Positions 40,906-49,927 of a DNA stretch of 64,000 nucleotides are shown piece by piece. The position numbers and the translations under genes were made by a program. Origin of the DNA: UMGS1590 sp036303105 (GTDB taxonomy: Bacteria > Bacillota > Peptococcia > Peptococcales > Peptococcaceae). The DNA lies in NCBI GenBank assembly GCA_036303105.1, contig JAXJBF010000103.1:12976-76975 (forward strand), in the 5' to 3' direction. Below the pieces are notes generated by a model, which did not search any database, had not been told where the DNA came from, and saw only the letters and a program-made list of their open reading frames with translations. Every line of letters begins with the position of its first letter. Position 1 is the stretch's first letter.

Positions 40906-42628
40906 AACGATTGCTTGGCTGTTGCAGCTTCTAAAACCATATCGCTGGCGTGTGTTACTTGGGAGCCTTTTGGTGGCGTTGACAGTGCTGGGCAATGTGG
41001 GGCTGTTGGCAACATCTGGCCTGCTTTTATCGAAGGCAGCAATAACACCGGAAGTGTTGTTGCTGATGCCATTGATTACAGGCGTACGTTTCTTTGGAAT
41101 TGGTCGTGCTGTTTTGCGTTATGCAGAAAGACTCTTGAATCACAGCATTGCCTTTCGTATCTTAGGTCACTTGCGTAAAGACTTTTATGATCATTTGGAA
41201 CCGTTGGTTCCTGATGCGTTTCCGAACTATGCGCAAGGGAAGCTATACAATCAATTTGTTACAGACATCAACGTGCTGCAGTTTTTCTATTTGAAGGCAG
41301 TTTCTGTTCCGGTGGGCTGCGTGTTCATTTATACAGTATGTGCTTTATTTTTGGCGTTTTATGAACCATCGCTTGTTCCAATGCTGTTACTTGGGCAAGT
41401 GATTGCAGGGCTGCTTGTGCCGGCGGTAACGGTTTCTGGTGGCCGTGCCAAGAAATACCAAGCGGCAGAGTGGCAGTCGGCGTTGTCCGAGCAATTTTTA
41501 GATTATAAAAAAGGGCTTGTTGATTTGCATCTGTTTGGGAAAATAACATTGGTGCAGCGTTCGATGGCTGAAAAGGTTCAACAATTTACCTTGCTGCATG
41601 CACGTATGAGTTTGAAGAAAAAAATCGTTAGCCGCTTAACGTTTGCGCTTAGCCATTTGAGTATGTTGTTGGCGTTATGGATGATGATTCCCGCGGTACG
41701 TGATGGCAGATTGCCAGGTGTTGATGTAGCTATGTTGGCACTTTTGATACTTGCTAGTTATGAAGCGGTGCTGCAGATGCCTGAAGCAGTGCTGCAAATG
41801 GATGAATCTGTGGCTGCTGCTGAGGAAATGCGAACAGTCTATGAAAAGGCGGTGCCTCAACATCGGACGGAAGCTGTTACTTTGCCACAATCGTTAGTGA
41901 TTGAGGCTAAGAATGTTGACTTCCATTATCATCAGGAAGGCCGGTGTTTTATTGAAGGTTTGACACTTTCTATTCCGCAAGGACAGCATATAGCTATTGT
42001 TGGGGAAAGTGGTAGTGGGAAATCTTCGCTGGCACGTATTTTTTCAGGTTTATGGCAGATCGACAGTGGTCGCTTGACGCTTGGCGGCCATGAGTATTCA
42101 GCCATCGATCAGGAAACGTTGCATCGTTATGTAGCGAGCGTGGATCAGGAAAGTTATTTCTTTTACACAACCATTCGAGAAAACATGCAACTTGCTAATC
42201 CTTCTGTTAGTGACACAGCCATTTGGCAGGCACTGGCCATGGTGGAGTTGGATGATGTTGTAAAAGAACTGTCAGGTGGATTGGATGCCACGTTGGCAGA
42301 AAATGCGGCAATGCTTTCTGGCGGTCAGCGCCAGCGCTTGGCCATTGCACGAATGGTTGTTCAGGATCCGAAAATTGTAATTCTTGATGAAGCTTTACAA
42401 AAGCTGGATAAGCGCTTGGCAGAAAGAATTTTTGAACGCCTTCTTCATTGGGGCGAAGGACGTACGATGATTATTATTAGCCATAGCTTAGAAATGTTAG
42501 ATAAGCTTGACTTTTCATACGTTCTTTCGTATGGTAGAATCATTGAGCAGGGATCGCATGAGCGGCTCCTTGCCAATCCAAATGGCCATTATCGGGCCTT
42601 GTATGACATTGAACAATCACAATTTTGA
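40898..42628 (+). CDS. cydC: CydC, ABC exporter subunit for cytochrome bd assembly
   Basis: A 576-residue partner of CydD. LLKPYRWRVLLGSLLVALTVLGNVGLLATSGLLLSKA and GVRFFGIGRAVLRYAERL are CydC N-terminal markers. The ATPase has Walker A GESGSGKSS, signature LSGGQRQR and Walker B IVILDEALQKLD. ATG 40898 follows AAGGAGG; 35 earlier codons in frame lie within cydD. The heterodimer CydDC is thus complete. Confidence 0.93.
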   Translation: MRKTIAWLLQLLKPYRWRVLLGSLLVALTVLGNVGLLATSGLLLSKAAITPEVLLLMPLITGVRFFGIGRAVLRYAERLLNHSIAFRILGHLRKDFYDHLEPLVPDAFPNYAQGKLYNQFVTDINVLQFFYLKAVSVPVGCVFIYTVCALFLAFYEPSLVPMLLLGQVIAGLLVPAVTVSGGRAKKYQAAEWQSALSEQFLDYKKGLVDLHLFGKITLVQRSMAEKVQQFTLLHARMSLKKKIVSRLTFALSHLSMLLALWMMIPAVRDGRLPGVDVAMLALLILASYEAVLQMPEAVLQMDESVAAAEEMRTVYEKAVPQHRTEAVTLPQSLVIEAKNVDFHYHQEGRCFIEGLTLSIPQGQHIAIVGESGSGKSSLARIFSGLWQIDSGRLTLGGHEYSAIDQETLHRYVASVDQESYFFYTTIRENMQLANPSVSDTAIWQALAMVELDDVVKELSGGLDATLAENAAMLSGGQRQRLAIARMVVQDPKIVILDEALQKLDKRLAERIFERLLHWGEGRTMIIISHSLEMLDKLDFSYVLSYGRIIEQGSHERLLANPNGHYRALYDIEQSQF

Positions 42629-42639
42629 GGAGGAGAATC

Positions 42640-43455
42640 ATGTATCGATTGCAAACACATAACGGCCTAGTCTGGGTAGAAGCAGACGCATTGGCCAACG
42701 CACCGGATATTGTCCATGCTTTTTCTACGCGCCATGGTGGACGCAGTGGTTTTCCTTATCAATCACTGAACCTGGGGCTGCACACAAATGATGATATAAT
42801 GACTGTGCGCAGCAACCGCGACCGCTTTGTGACAAATTTTGGCATCAGTCCAAATGAAGTGGTTAGCCTACACTTCATTCACTCGAATAAGGTGCTTGAA
42901 GTAAGCGCGAAAGATGGTGGAAAAGGTTTTCACTCGCCAAAAGATGCTTTGGGTGATGCGGATGGAATGATTACCAATGTACCACGGCGGGCATTGTTCG
43001 TTACCTACGCAGACTGTGTACCTGTTTTGTTTTATGACCCAACGCATCGTGCTATTGGAGCTTGCCATGCAGGTTGGCGTGGAACAGTGGATGGTATTGT
43101 CATGGAGACAGTAAAGGCAATGCAAAATGCCTATGGAACGGAACCAGGTGATTTGCAGGCGGTTGTTGGGCCGGCGATTGATCCGGATCACTTTGAAGTG
43201 GGACGGGAAGTTGTTGATGCAGTCATTGCTCATGCAGTGGTACCGGGACGGCTGTTGCAGTCGCGTAAAAATGGAAAGTATCTGTTCAATATCTGGCAGG
43301 CCAATATTGATCAGTTGACGACGATAGGCGTAGCACGAGAAAATATTACATTGATAGATTTATCTACGTTTGCACGAGATGATCTGTTTTTCTCTCATCG
43401 TCGTCGTTTTGGTGGAGAAGTGGGCCGTCAGGCTGCGTTTATTATGCTGAAATAG
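42640..43455 (+). CDS. pgeF: Peptidoglycan editing factor / laccase-domain protein
   Basis: A 271-residue YfiH/YlmD-type protein. Metal-site residues are His in LHFIHSNKV, Cys in YADCVPVLFYD and His in ACHAGWRGT. Family members act as purine-nucleoside phosphorylase/adenosine deaminase-like or peptidoglycan-editing hydrolases. GGAGGAG precedes ATG 42640. Start MYRLQ is preferred to the GTG/TTG-like upstream frame in cydC. Eleven bases follow cydC. Confidence 0.93.
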   Translation: MYRLQTHNGLVWVEADALANAPDIVHAFSTRHGGRSGFPYQSLNLGLHTNDDIMTVRSNRDRFVTNFGISPNEVVSLHFIHSNKVLEVSAKDGGKGFHSPKDALGDADGMITNVPRRALFVTYADCVPVLFYDPTHRAIGACHAGWRGTVDGIVMETVKAMQNAYGTEPGDLQAVVGPAIDPDHFEVGREVVDAVIAHAVVPGRLLQSRKNGKYLFNIWQANIDQLTTIGVARENITLIDLSTFARDDLFFSHRRRFGGEVGRQAAFIMLK

Positions 43456-43462
43456 GAGAAAA

Positions 43463-44164
43463 ATGATGTTGTCGAAACGACTGGAAGCCGTTGCGTCATG
43501 TGTGCCCGACGGGGTTCGCATGGCAGACATCGGATGTGATCATGCCTACTTGCCAATTGCATTGCTTGAGCGTGGACAAGTGGCCTATGCGATTGGTTGT
43601 GACCTTCATGAAGGGCCATTGGCTGCAGCCAAAAAGAATGCTGCTCGCTCTGGTATTGATATGTCTTTGCTGGAGCTGCGTTTAGGCGATGGTCTTGCGG
43701 CATTGACCCCTGGTGAAGTGGATGTCGTGACCTTGGCAGGAATGGGTGCTGGTCTCATGGTGGAAATATTGTCAGCTGAACCCAAAGTTGTGGCTGATTT
43801 ACAACGTATTGTGGTGTTGCCAAATGTAGCACCATGGTTGCTGCGACGTTGGGGTATGGAACAAGGATTTGCGGTTGGTGAAGAACAAGTGGTTTATGAC
43901 AACGGCCATTTTTATGAAGTGTTTACGCTGACACGTCAAACAACACCATTTACCTATAGTGAAACAGAATTGTATTTTGGTATTCATTTATTGACGCGGT
44001 GTGATGATGTGACGTGCGCCTATTTTGAAGAGCGCTGGAAAAGCGATGAACGTTTGTTGGATACTTGGGCACCGCTGGTAAAAAGCCATCAAGAGCTTAA
44101 CGTTAAGTATGAGCACTTACTGAAATTGTGGGACAGTTGGAGGAATGAGCGATCATGCGAGTAA
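43463..44164 (+). CDS. trmK: tRNA adenine-22 N1-methyltransferase TrmK
   Basis: A 233-residue SAM enzyme. MADIGCDHAYLPIALLERG is the TrmK motif I. GDGLAAL, TLAGMGAGLMVEIL and LPNVAPWLLRRWG match the NPPY-equivalent and following regions. A C-terminal coiled helix (about 180-233) contacts tRNA in the family. ATG 43463 or 43466 both follow AGGAG. The end overlaps the nif3-like gene by ten bases, a pairing seen widely in Bacillota. Confidence 0.93.
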   Translation: MMLSKRLEAVASCVPDGVRMADIGCDHAYLPIALLERGQVAYAIGCDLHEGPLAAAKKNAARSGIDMSLLELRLGDGLAALTPGEVDVVTLAGMGAGLMVEILSAEPKVVADLQRIVVLPNVAPWLLRRWGMEQGFAVGEEQVVYDNGHFYEVFTLTRQTTPFTYSETELYFGIHLLTRCDDVTCAYFEERWKSDERLLDTWAPLVKSHQELNVKYEHLLKLWDSWRNERSCE

Positions 44165-45258
44165 AAGACATTATGCAACAGATAGAACATCTGGCACCGA
44201 CAATGCTCAAAGAAGACTGGGACAATGTAGGTTTGCAGATTGGGGATCCAGCGGCAGAAGTGAAACGTGTGCTTTTGGCGTTGACGCCATCGCTGACAGT
44301 TGTTGAGGAAGCGATTGAAAAGCATGCAGACCTTATTGTTACACATCATCCGTTTATCTTTAAAGGCGTGAAAACTTTACGAACAGATACAGCTATTGGG
44401 CGCATGAGCCAACTTTGCTTAAAGCATGATGTTGCGCTGTACGCTGCACATACCAATCTGGATATTGCTCGTGGTGGGGTGAATGATGTTCTCGCAGAGC
44501 GGTTGGGATTGGTAGATGTTGAAGGCCTAGAAGAAACACTGGCAACACCGCGTTATAAAGTGGTAGTCTTTGTGCCGATCAGCCATCTTGAAACAGTGAA
44601 AACCGCGTTGTTTGAGGCAGGTGCAGGCTGGCAGGGCAATTATGATGCCTGTGCTTGGTCAGTTGCCGGACAGGGGCAGTTCCGACCACTGCAAGGTGCT
44701 GATCCATATCTTGGGCAAGTTGGTGCAGTGGAAGAGGTGGCGGAAGCCCGTCTGGAAGTTTTGGTTGACCATGCTGTGCTGGCTAAGGTGTTGACGGCAT
44801 TGCGCCAGTCTCATCCATATGAAGAGCCGGCGTACGATGTGTTTGTTAACGAGGCCAGTGTGGAACGGGAAAGCCTTGGACGGATCGGTCGTTTGCCGCA
44901 GCCAAAAGCGTTTGTGGAATGGTTGGACGATGTCAAAAGTAGTTTAAACCTGCCTGTTATTTCATTTGCTGGTCCAACAAATACTCAGGTAGAACGCGTA
45001 GCACTTTGTGGCGGTAGTGCTACAGAATTTTTGCATCGCGCCAAACAGCTTGGTGCTGATGTATATGTAACAGGGGACATGAAATATCACGATGCCCAGC
45101 AGGCAGTGGAGCTTGGTTTGCCAATGGTGGATGTTTCGCATTACGCTGGTGAACGGCCAGTATTGGCGCGTTTATCATCGTATCTCACAGAGTCTTTTGG
45201 TGACATGCTGGACGTGATCATTTCAGAGAATGAAGAAAATTTTATTCAATATCGTTAA
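44155..45258 (+). CDS. Nif3-like dinuclear metal centre protein (YqfO type)
   Basis: A 367-residue protein. Two Nif3 halves carry metal ligands: VTHHPFIFKG and HTNLDIARGGVND in the first, and VTGDMKYHDA and VDVSHYAGE in the second. Between them, about residues 130-235, is a PII/CutA-like insert (YKVVVFVPISHLETVK, SHPYEEPAYDV). The family has GTP cyclohydrolase-like architecture, but the function is unsettled. GGAGGAATG precedes it. It is downstream-coupled to trmK and 20 bases ahead of an ABC importer. Confidence 0.92.
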   Translation: MRVKDIMQQIEHLAPTMLKEDWDNVGLQIGDPAAEVKRVLLALTPSLTVVEEAIEKHADLIVTHHPFIFKGVKTLRTDTAIGRMSQLCLKHDVALYAAHTNLDIARGGVNDVLAERLGLVDVEGLEETLATPRYKVVVFVPISHLETVKTALFEAGAGWQGNYDACAWSVAGQGQFRPLQGADPYLGQVGAVEEVAEARLEVLVDHAVLAKVLTALRQSHPYEEPAYDVFVNEASVERESLGRIGRLPQPKAFVEWLDDVKSSLNLPVISFAGPTNTQVERVALCGGSATEFLHRAKQLGADVYVTGDMKYHDAQQAVELGLPMVDVSHYAGERPVLARLSSYLTESFGDMLDVIISENEENFIQYR

Positions 45259-45278
45259 TTTTGGGGGATGATTGAAAT

Positions 45279-46304
45279 ATGAGAAAGTGGATGAAGAAAG
45301 CAGCTGCACTACTCCTTTGTGGAGCGATGACCGTTGGGCTGATGGCCTGCGGCAGTGATGAAGCAACAACAGAAAATGTAGCTTCAAGTGCACCAGCAGC
45401 ATCACAGGAACAAACCACCAATGTTGTTCGTGTGGGTGTGCTCAGTATTGCGGACAGCCTGCCGATTTTTGCGGCTGAACAGGAAAACATGTTTGCTGAT
45501 GCAGGGTTGAATGTTGAAATCTATCCTTTTGCCAGCAGCTCTGACCAATCAAAAGCGGTGGAAGCTGGCGAATTGGATGTTGTGATGAACGACATGATCG
45601 TGCAAAGCTTGATGAAAAAAGCCGATACCAATACGAAGGTGGTAAGTTTGGCTTTTGGTGCTACGCAGCAGGAAGGGCGTTTTGTAGTGGTGGCAGCGCC
45701 AAACAGTGGAATCACGAAACCTGAAGATCTTGCGGGAAAACGTGTGGCAATTTCAACCAATACCATGATGGAATATCTGATGAATCAATATGAAAAATAC
45801 TATAATTTGGATGCGGATAGTATTGAATTGGTAAATATGCCAGACTTGATGCTGCGTGTAGAAACGCTGCTTCAGGGCAATGATATTGATGCAGCTATTT
45901 TGCCAGATCCGTTGGCAGCATTTGCACTTGCCAATGGGGGAATTAGCGTGATTGACGATACGACATTAGATGAAAATTATTCTCAGTCAGTTTATCTTGC
46001 AACGGATGCGTTTATCGATCATAACAAAAGCACATTGGATACATTTATGAACGTGCTTTTCCAGGCAATGAATGATATTAATGAGAATCCTGATAAATAT
46101 CGTGAACTTTTGATGGAAAAAGCAAAGGTACCAGAACAATTACAGGAAAATTATCCGATGCCTACCTTCACGCCAGGAGCCGTACCAACGGAACAGGAAG
46201 TGGCGCGTTTGGAAGCGTGGATGGTAGAAAACCAACTGCTTGATAAAGTATATAGTTATCATGATCTTATTGATACGTCTTATGTGAAAGAGGATGCAAA
46301 GTGA
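45279..46304 (+). CDS. NMT1-type ABC substrate-binding lipoprotein
   Basis: A 341-residue receptor. The signal peptide ends with lipobox LMAC (near 21-24), then an Ala/Ser/Thr-rich tether. VVRVGVLSIADSLPIFAAEQENMFADAGLNVEIYPF is the SsuA/THI5-like start of lobe 1, and ITKPEDLAGKRVAIS the hinge. The ligand is unknown; thiamine precursors, nitrate and sulfonates are family options. No TPP riboswitch is visible and no promoter separates it from the nif3-like gene. Confidence 0.9.
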   Translation: MRKWMKKAAALLLCGAMTVGLMACGSDEATTENVASSAPAASQEQTTNVVRVGVLSIADSLPIFAAEQENMFADAGLNVEIYPFASSSDQSKAVEAGELDVVMNDMIVQSLMKKADTNTKVVSLAFGATQQEGRFVVVAAPNSGITKPEDLAGKRVAISTNTMMEYLMNQYEKYYNLDADSIELVNMPDLMLRVETLLQGNDIDAAILPDPLAAFALANGGISVIDDTTLDENYSQSVYLATDAFIDHNKSTLDTFMNVLFQAMNDINENPDKYRELLMEKAKVPEQLQENYPMPTFTPGAVPTEQEVARLEAWMVENQLLDKVYSYHDLIDTSYVKEDAK

Positions 46305-47041
46305 TTTACCGTTTAACCGATGTCGGTTTTACTTATCCTGAAAGCGCCAACACCTTGTTGGCGCATTTTGATTGGCAAATAAATAATCATGAGCGGTGGG
46401 CGTTGATTGGTCCGTCTGGCTGTGGTAAGACAACATTGCTTTATCTTTTGGCAGGGTTGAAAAAACCGACACAAGGCACAGTGATATGTCAAGGCAAGCC
46501 GGCAGCGGCACCCATGGATGGTGTAAGTTTCATCCAACAGCATTATGGACTGTTTCGTTGGAAAACAGTGCGTAAAAATCTTGCGTTACCACTTATTCTA
46601 AAAAAAGTTCCACGTAAAAAAATTGCTGAAAAAGTCGCGCGGGAAATCAATCGTTTAGGACTTGAGGGATTAGAAAATAAATTTCCTTCACAACTTTCCG
46701 GTGGTCAATGTCAACGCGTGGCAATTGGGCGAGCGCTGATTGACGAACCCAGCGTGCTGCTTATGGATGAGCCGTTTTCGGCGTTGGATGCATTGACGCG
46801 CGAAACCCTGCAAGAAGAAGTGCTGCAGCTTTCTCAAGAAAGTGGCGTTACGTTGGTTCTTGTTACGCACAGCATTGAAGAAGCGGTTTACATATGTGAT
46901 CACTTGTTGGTTTATGGAAAAGATGGTGATACGCCAGTTGTTGTTGATAATACAGCAACACCGAAAGAACGTTATGCGACAGCCTTCGTGGCACAATGTG
47001 CGTATGTGAAGCAGCTATTGGAAGGAGGAACGGCGCAATGA
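46301..47041 (+). CDS. ABC importer ATPase (NMT1/SsuB class)
   Basis: A 246-residue subunit with a full motif set: Walker A GPSGCGKTT, signature LSGGQ, Walker B VLLMDEP, H-loop VTHS. Unlike the importer at 21033-25438, this one has a single, complete ATPase and one permease. The start is GTG 46301 overlapping the receptor stop (GTGA), with GAGGATG upstream. The stop overlaps the permease ATG as ATGA. Confidence 0.92.
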   Translation: MIYRLTDVGFTYPESANTLLAHFDWQINNHERWALIGPSGCGKTTLLYLLAGLKKPTQGTVICQGKPAAAPMDGVSFIQQHYGLFRWKTVRKNLALPLILKKVPRKKIAEKVAREINRLGLEGLENKFPSQLSGGQCQRVAIGRALIDEPSVLLMDEPFSALDALTRETLQEEVLQLSQESGVTLVLVTHSIEEAVYICDHLLVYGKDGDTPVVVDNTATPKERYATAFVAQCAYVKQLLEGGTAQ

Positions 47042-47772
47042 AAAAAGCACTGTCGATTCTTATTGCATCAGTGGTCTTGCTGTTGTGCTGGCAACTTGCC
47101 AGTGTAGCGCTGGATAAAGCGTTTTTGCCGGGGCCAATCACTTCCTTTCAGGCATTTGTCGATCTCTGCGTTGAGGGAGAAATGTTGCCGCAATTCTGTA
47201 TCAGTGCCATACGGGTGTTGGTGAGTACAGCATTGGGGGTGGTTTTGGCGGTGCCTTTGGGTATGGCTTGTGGTCGTTTTGAACGGTTGTATCAGATCAG
47301 CACGCCGTTGGTGGCTGTTTTATATCCTTTGCCAAAAGTTGTTTTTCTGCCAATACTCGTCGTCCTTTTTGGATTGGGAAATCTGCCCAAAATCGTTCTT
47401 ATTACCTTGATCATTTTCTTTCAAATCTTTGTGGTGGTATGTGATGCGGCACATCAATTGCCTCAAGAAAGTGTTGATTCGATGCACACTATGAGTCGTC
47501 GCCTATCAGACGTTTTTTGCCATTTATTGCTGCCAGCTTGTCTTCCGTCGGTGCTGACGTCCTTGAGGATCTCTGTTGGCACCTCGGTTGCCGTTCTCTT
47601 TTTTGCTGAAACCTTTGCGTCTTTTGATGGCTTGGGGTATTTAATTTTGGATGGTATGGAACGTCGTGAATACCCAGATATGTTTGCGGGGATCATTGGC
47701 ATGGCGCTTCTGGGAATCGTACTATATGAATGTATTTATTTTGTTGAAAAACGTTGCTGCCGTTGGTTGTGA
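47038..47772 (+). CDS. ABC importer permease (SsuC/YtlD class)
   Basis: A 244-residue permease of about six spans. VLYPLPKVVFLPILVVLFGLGNLPKI is the family core and MHTMSRRLSDVFCHLLLPACLPSV the EAA coupling loop. GAAGGAGG precedes ATG 47038; earlier in-frame codons lie in the ATPase gene. The three-gene set receptor-ATPase-permease resembles ytlA-ytlC-ytlD of Bacillus, whose substrate is uncertain. Confidence 0.92.
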   Translation: MKKALSILIASVVLLLCWQLASVALDKAFLPGPITSFQAFVDLCVEGEMLPQFCISAIRVLVSTALGVVLAVPLGMACGRFERLYQISTPLVAVLYPLPKVVFLPILVVLFGLGNLPKIVLITLIIFFQIFVVVCDAAHQLPQESVDSMHTMSRRLSDVFCHLLLPACLPSVLTSLRISVGTSVAVLFFAETFASFDGLGYLILDGMERREYPDMFAGIIGMALLGIVLYECIYFVEKRCCRWL

Positions 47773-47784
47773 TGTTTGTGACTT

Positions 47785-47811
47785 GAGCCAGTCCTTAAAT
47801 GGCTCTTTTTT
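47785..47811 (+). terminator. Terminator of the phosphoesterase-to-ABC gene train
   Basis: GAGCCA (47785-47790) pairs with TGGCTC (47800-47805), then six Ts. Confidence 0.75.
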
Positions 47812-47926
47812 ATTTTGTCAAAATTTGAAGACAATGTAGATATTTGGTGTTAATTTTGTCGAGGACCTTTTCTAAATGCACGTTGTGAGATATGATATAA
47901 TAGATTGGTAATGAAAAGGAGGCCGT

Positions 47927-49237
47927 ATGAAAAAAATATCCCTAATAGTGGTGATGTTGCTCTGTGCAGTATCACTGAGTGGCTGTTCGGTCTTTTTTGA
48001 AGAACCTTCAGCGTTGATTCTTCCTCCGGCGAGTGATCAGGATGAGTATGTTGAACGTACATTGATCAATTCATTTTTAAGCGATGGGGAGCACTTAGAA
48101 GTGCCTGAAGATATGGATGAGCCGGCAGCCTTTGTTGATCTTGATATTGATGGTGACGAGCAGCAAGAAAAGCTTGTATTTTGGTCTAATAACAATGGCC
48201 ATGAAGTGGGCGTTTTGCTTATGAAGCAGAACAAAGACGGCACATGGGAGATTATGGATCAAATTCGTCAGTATGGAAATGCTATTGACTTCTTCAAACT
48301 CATTGATTTGAACAACGATGATATACAGGAAGCCTGTGTTGGTGTTGATGTTGGCGGAAACAATGTGCTTTCTATCTATAAATTAAACGATGAGGGTTTT
48401 GGCGAAATAGCCCAATTGAATTATTCCTTCCTTGATATTGTTGATCTGAATGATGATGGAACCAATGCCATCCTTTGTGCACTTAACGACTATAACGATA
48501 CTGCGTCAACAACGACATTGACCGTTTACGAAGGCGGCGAGAGTATTGAGCCGGTGTATCAAAAGAGTTTTGATGGCAACTGTTTGGAAATGACCTATGG
48601 AAATGTCAGCGCCACACAAAAAGGTCTTTATTTTATTCGTACCAGCAATTATAGTGACCTTAATGTAGAACTTTTACTGCCAACAGAAAAAGATGGCTTT
48701 GATGAGCAATTGACAGCCTTAGTACATTATATGAATACGGCTTCGTCGCGTAGTGCTATTGTGGCTGATGTGACAGGTGATGGTGTTCTTGATGTGCAAT
48801 CAATCATTGAACCGATTGAATCGTCGGGAAGAGACGAAGGCGATTACTTGCGTATTTGGAAAACGTGGGACGGCAGTAATGAGATGAAAAATGTATATGG
48901 CGTGTTAGAAAACAACACAGATGGCTATACTTTTGTATTGCCGCAGTATTGTTTGGACTCGGTGCGCTATCAATTTGTGTCGGATAAGGGCAGTAACCAA
49001 GTTCGACTCTATGATGGCAACAACACGGAGCCAGCAATTATTCTTTATGCGCAAACAGCATCTGAAGTTGAAAAAATAGAAAATATGAAGGGGATCATCC
49101 CGCTAGGGACTTCTCCAAGTTCTCAGCGTGTTTATTTCGCGTTGTGCAATACGGATAGATTTGCGGGTCAATTGATTGATGTCGAAGGCCTAAAGCAACT
49201 CTTCCAAATTGAAGGAGGACAAAAAAATGACCAATAA
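47927..49237 (+). CDS. Lipoprotein with VCBS/FG-GAP-like calcium-loop repeats
   Basis: A 436-residue surface lipoprotein. The signal peptide ends at lipobox LSGC (about 17-20). Acidic loops DLDIDGDEQ, DLNNDDIQE, DLNDDGTN and DVTGDGVLD recur at roughly 40- to 100-residue spacing, the DxDxDG pattern of calcium-binding beta-propeller repeats. No enzyme motif is seen. Its last 11 bases overlap the response regulator gene, so it is translationally coupled to a two-component system and may supply or modulate its signal. That link is inferred from position. AAAAGGAGG precedes the ATG; TATAAT lies at 47896. Confidence 0.78.
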   Translation: MKKISLIVVMLLCAVSLSGCSVFFEEPSALILPPASDQDEYVERTLINSFLSDGEHLEVPEDMDEPAAFVDLDIDGDEQQEKLVFWSNNNGHEVGVLLMKQNKDGTWEIMDQIRQYGNAIDFFKLIDLNNDDIQEACVGVDVGGNNVLSIYKLNDEGFGEIAQLNYSFLDIVDLNDDGTNAILCALNDYNDTASTTTLTVYEGGESIEPVYQKSFDGNCLEMTYGNVSATQKGLYFIRTSNYSDLNVELLLPTEKDGFDEQLTALVHYMNTASSRSAIVADVTGDGVLDVQSIIEPIESSGRDEGDYLRIWKTWDGSNEMKNVYGVLENNTDGYTFVLPQYCLDSVRYQFVSDKGSNQVRLYDGNNTEPAIILYAQTASEVEKIENMKGIIPLGTSPSSQRVYFALCNTDRFAGQLIDVEGLKQLFQIEGGQKNDQ

Positions 49238-49925
49238 AATTTTAGTTGTAGAAGATGAAGAAGCCATTCGTGGTTTTATTAAAGTGAACCTAAAACGTAA
49301 TAATTTTGATGTCATCGAAGCTGGCAGCGGGGAAGAAGCGTTAGAAAAGTTGGATGACAGCGTAGATATTGTGCTGCTTGATGTTATGTTGCCAGGTATC
49401 AATGGTTTTGAGGTTTGTGCGAAAGCACGTGAAACATATCCTCAGCTGGGTGTGATCATTCTAACAGCAAAGGGTCAGGAAGAAAATAAAATTGAAGGCT
49501 TGGAAGCTGGTGCAGATGACTATATTGTCAAGCCCTTCAGCCCGAAGGAATTGCTGGCGCGCATTAATGCGCTGCTGCGACGCTTGTCCATTCAGGTAGA
49601 CGAAGCTGGTGAAGATGCCAAAGAATTGGTGACGGGTATATTCACAATGAATATTGATGAACGCCGTTTCTTGAAAAATGGCAAAGAAATCGAATTGACG
49701 CCAATTGAGTTTTCTTTGGTTAAATATTTCATGGAAAATGCCAATAAGGCCGTTCACCGTGATGAAATCCTCAATAATGTTTGGGGCTATAATTACGTGG
49801 GCGACTTTAAGATTGTCGATGTAAATATTCGTCGTATTCGTCAGAAAATCGAAGAAGATCCATCAAAACCAAAATATATTGAAAAGGTTTGGGGCTATGG
49901 TTATCGTTGGTGGGGTGGTGATTGA
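49227..49925 (+). CDS. OmpR/PhoB-family response regulator
   Basis: A 232-residue regulator. The receiver (1-120) has VVEDEE, the phospho-acceptor Asp in VLLDVMLPG and the Lys in DDYIVKPFSP. The winged helix-turn-helix (135-230) has ELTPIEFSLVKYFMENANKAVHRDEILNNVWG and VDVNIRRIRQKIE. GAAGGAGG precedes ATG 49227, inside the end of the lipoprotein gene. Cognate kinase follows immediately. Confidence 0.94.
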   Translation: MTNKILVVEDEEAIRGFIKVNLKRNNFDVIEAGSGEEALEKLDDSVDIVLLDVMLPGINGFEVCAKARETYPQLGVIILTAKGQEENKIEGLEAGADDYIVKPFSPKELLARINALLRRLSIQVDEAGEDAKELVTGIFTMNIDERRFLKNGKEIELTPIEFSLVKYFMENANKAVHRDEILNNVWGYNYVGDFKIVDVNIRRIRQKIEEDPSKPKYIEKVWGYGYRWWGGD

Positions 49926-49927
49926 TC

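Noticed and set aside
45240..45300. TPP riboswitch before the NMT1-type importer
   Set aside because: Only 20 bases separate the gene from the nif3-like gene and no TPP aptamer motif is present.
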